From positions 1 to 5,841 of the forward strand of contig CAMDBY010000111.1 of assembly GCA_945889575.1 (NCBI GenBank): a stretch of 5,841 nucleotides of DNA. The letters are read 5' to 3'. A model generated the notes under the pieces. The model saw only the letters and a list, made by a program, of their open reading frames with translations. It was not told the DNA's origin and searched no databases. Source of the DNA: Bifidobacterium breve (GTDB lineage: Bacteria > Actinomycetota > Acidimicrobiia > Acidimicrobiales > Ilumatobacteraceae). The translations under genes and the position numbers were made by a program. Of the stretch, positions 4,871-5,841 are shown in pieces (within the stretch, counting starts at the first letter, position 1; each line of letters starts with the position of its first letter).

Positions 4871-5841
4871 GCAGAGGTCTCACTAGGAACTAGAGCCGAT
4901 GTTGCATCAGTTGGCTTGCGACGACGGCCTGGGAACGCAGATAACACAGTGCCGACACCCATCAGGCCTCCACCAATCCACAGCCACATCACCATTGGTT
5001 TAATGAACACTTTAATTTTCGCTGTCTTGCTTGACACCTTCACAGGCGGCTCGATGGTGAGGTAAATATCTTTGATAAATGACGACTTCACAGACGGTGT
5101 TCCGATATTGGTGCCCATTGATTTGTACTTCGTAATCGCTGGTGTATAGCTCTTTCCACCATCTACGCGCACCACCGCTGCAATCACAGTGCTGCGAGAA
5201 TCAGACTCTTCTTTGAAACCCATCAGCTCAAACGTATGACCATCGAAAGTTGCAACGACACCTTGCTTCAACAACAACTCTTGGCTGTGGGTGTAACTAT
5301 TAGATGCCGCAAGAGCAACTGCAATCAAGATGACCCCGATGTGCACCACCATGCCGCCATTCGCGCGACCTACAAACCCGCGCAAACCTTGGCGTCGTGT
5401 TGCAAGAACCAATTGTCGCAATGCAGCACCACCAGCAAATCCGCCCAACGTAAACGTCAATAGCGGTGCAAATCCGGTTGCGCCTAGGCCAACACTGAGC
5501 GCGAGTGCGCCAATTCCACCCCATGCTGGCCAGAACAATCGATCCGCCAACAATTCACCAGACGCCTTGCGCCACGGCAACACTGGGGCGACACACATCA
5601 GGAACAACAGTGTCAACCCGGCTGGTACAGCCAACTTGTCGAAGAATGGTTCACCAACGACTAACTGGCGATTCTGAAATGCCTCGATAATTAGTGGAAA
5701 CACTGTTCCGAGCAGTACCACAAATGCAAAAACACTGAAGACCACGTTGTTTGCGAGAAATGCACCTTCACGTGAGAGTGGTGAATCAATGGTGCCAGGT
5801 GAATGTAGTTTTTGGCCCCGCCATCCGATCAGTGCAACAGA
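4867..5841 (-). CDS. ccmF: CcmF haem lyase, C-terminal part (5' end outside window)
   Basis: The frame is open through the right edge, so 324 C-terminal residues of a longer protein are visible (family members are about 600-700 aa). The fragment begins upstream of the family signature PLSREGAFLANN (21-32) and continues with LLGTVFPLI (43-51) and VGEPFFDKL (62-70). About six membrane helices can be drawn (near 31-53, 72-90, 104-121, 124-141, 163-180, 270-294). The helix GMVVHIGVILIAVAL contains H167, which aligns with a conserved histidine proposed to ligate haem in CcmF. Between the last two helices is an external domain (about 181-265), then MVMWLWIGGGLMGVG, another family hallmark. CcmF joins haem to apocytochrome c. 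The WWD haem-handling motif should lie upstream, outside the window. A GTG at 5745 inside the frame is not the real start. Confidence 0.95.
   Translation of the reverse strand, partial: SVALIGWRGQKLHSPGTIDSPLSREGAFLANNVVFSVFAFVVLLGTVFPLIIEAFQNRQLVVGEPFFDKLAVPAGLTLLFLMCVAPVLPWRKASGELLADRLFWPAWGGIGALALSVGLGATGFAPLLTFTLGGFAGGAALRQLVLATRRQGLRGFVGRANGGMVVHIGVILIAVALAASNSYTHSQELLLKQGVVATFDGHTFELMGFKEESDSRSTVIAAVVRVDGGKSYTPAITKYKSMGTNIGTPSVKSSFIKDIYLTIEPPVKVSSKTAKIKVFIKPMVMWLWIGGGLMGVGTVLSAFPGRRRKPTDATSALVPSETSA

Noticed and set aside
4359..4886. A 175-codon plus-strand open frame opposite ccmG
   Set aside because: It is a shadow of a clear thioredoxin gene; its composition is Ser/Thr/Pro-rich and no motif is present.

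Overview
The window looks like a compact bacterial chromosome segment of intermediate GC (near 50% by eye). The best guess is an actinobacterium, perhaps an Acidimicrobiia-like aquatic lineage. This rests on three things: an Mrp of the mycobacterial type that lacks the usual CxxC, a cytoplasmic 'DIHCVTKWS' molybdopterin oxidoreductase, and two genes whose starts look leaderless (TAnnnT box, 6 nt, GTG). The assignment is an inference; no rRNA or marker gene is present.

Layout, left to right. Positions 1-74 hold no gene I can support. mrp (Fe-S cluster carrier/P-loop ATPase) runs leftward from 1217 to 75. Divergent from it, starting about 1272, is a winged-helix regulator of SufR/ArsR type whose only three cysteines lie in its C-terminal domain in a SufR-like pattern. 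The short gap between them carries a perfect 5-3-5 inverted repeat that overlaps -10-like hexamers for both directions. A sulfite-oxidase-fold molybdopterin oxidoreductase (minus strand, 2622 to 2011) converges on the regulator. It is divergent from a SixA-type histidine phosphatase (plus strand, 2654-3115). The stop codon of sixA faces the stop codon of the next minus-strand operon inside a 14-bp perfect palindrome.

From the right edge back to 3118 lies a tightly overlapping minus-strand operon for System I cytochrome c maturation: ccmF (C-terminal 324 residues; its start lies beyond the window), a CcmG/ResA-type thioredoxin, CcmH, and a CcmI-like TPR protein. The junctions overlap by 4, 4 and 1 bases, so translational coupling is likely. 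Together they would present reduced apocytochrome (CcmG, CcmH, CcmI) to the haem ligase CcmF on the outer face of the membrane.

Two themes emerge: Fe-S cluster trafficking under a probable Fe-S-sensing regulator, and assembly of c-type cytochromes. Coding density is very high, with no intergenic gap over about 75 bases, and I see no mobile elements, CRISPR arrays, tRNA or rRNA genes. I did not find a clearly undescribed system. The most informative points are the mrp/SufR-like divergon, the leaderless GTG starts, and a System I Ccm operon in what seems to be an actinobacterium.
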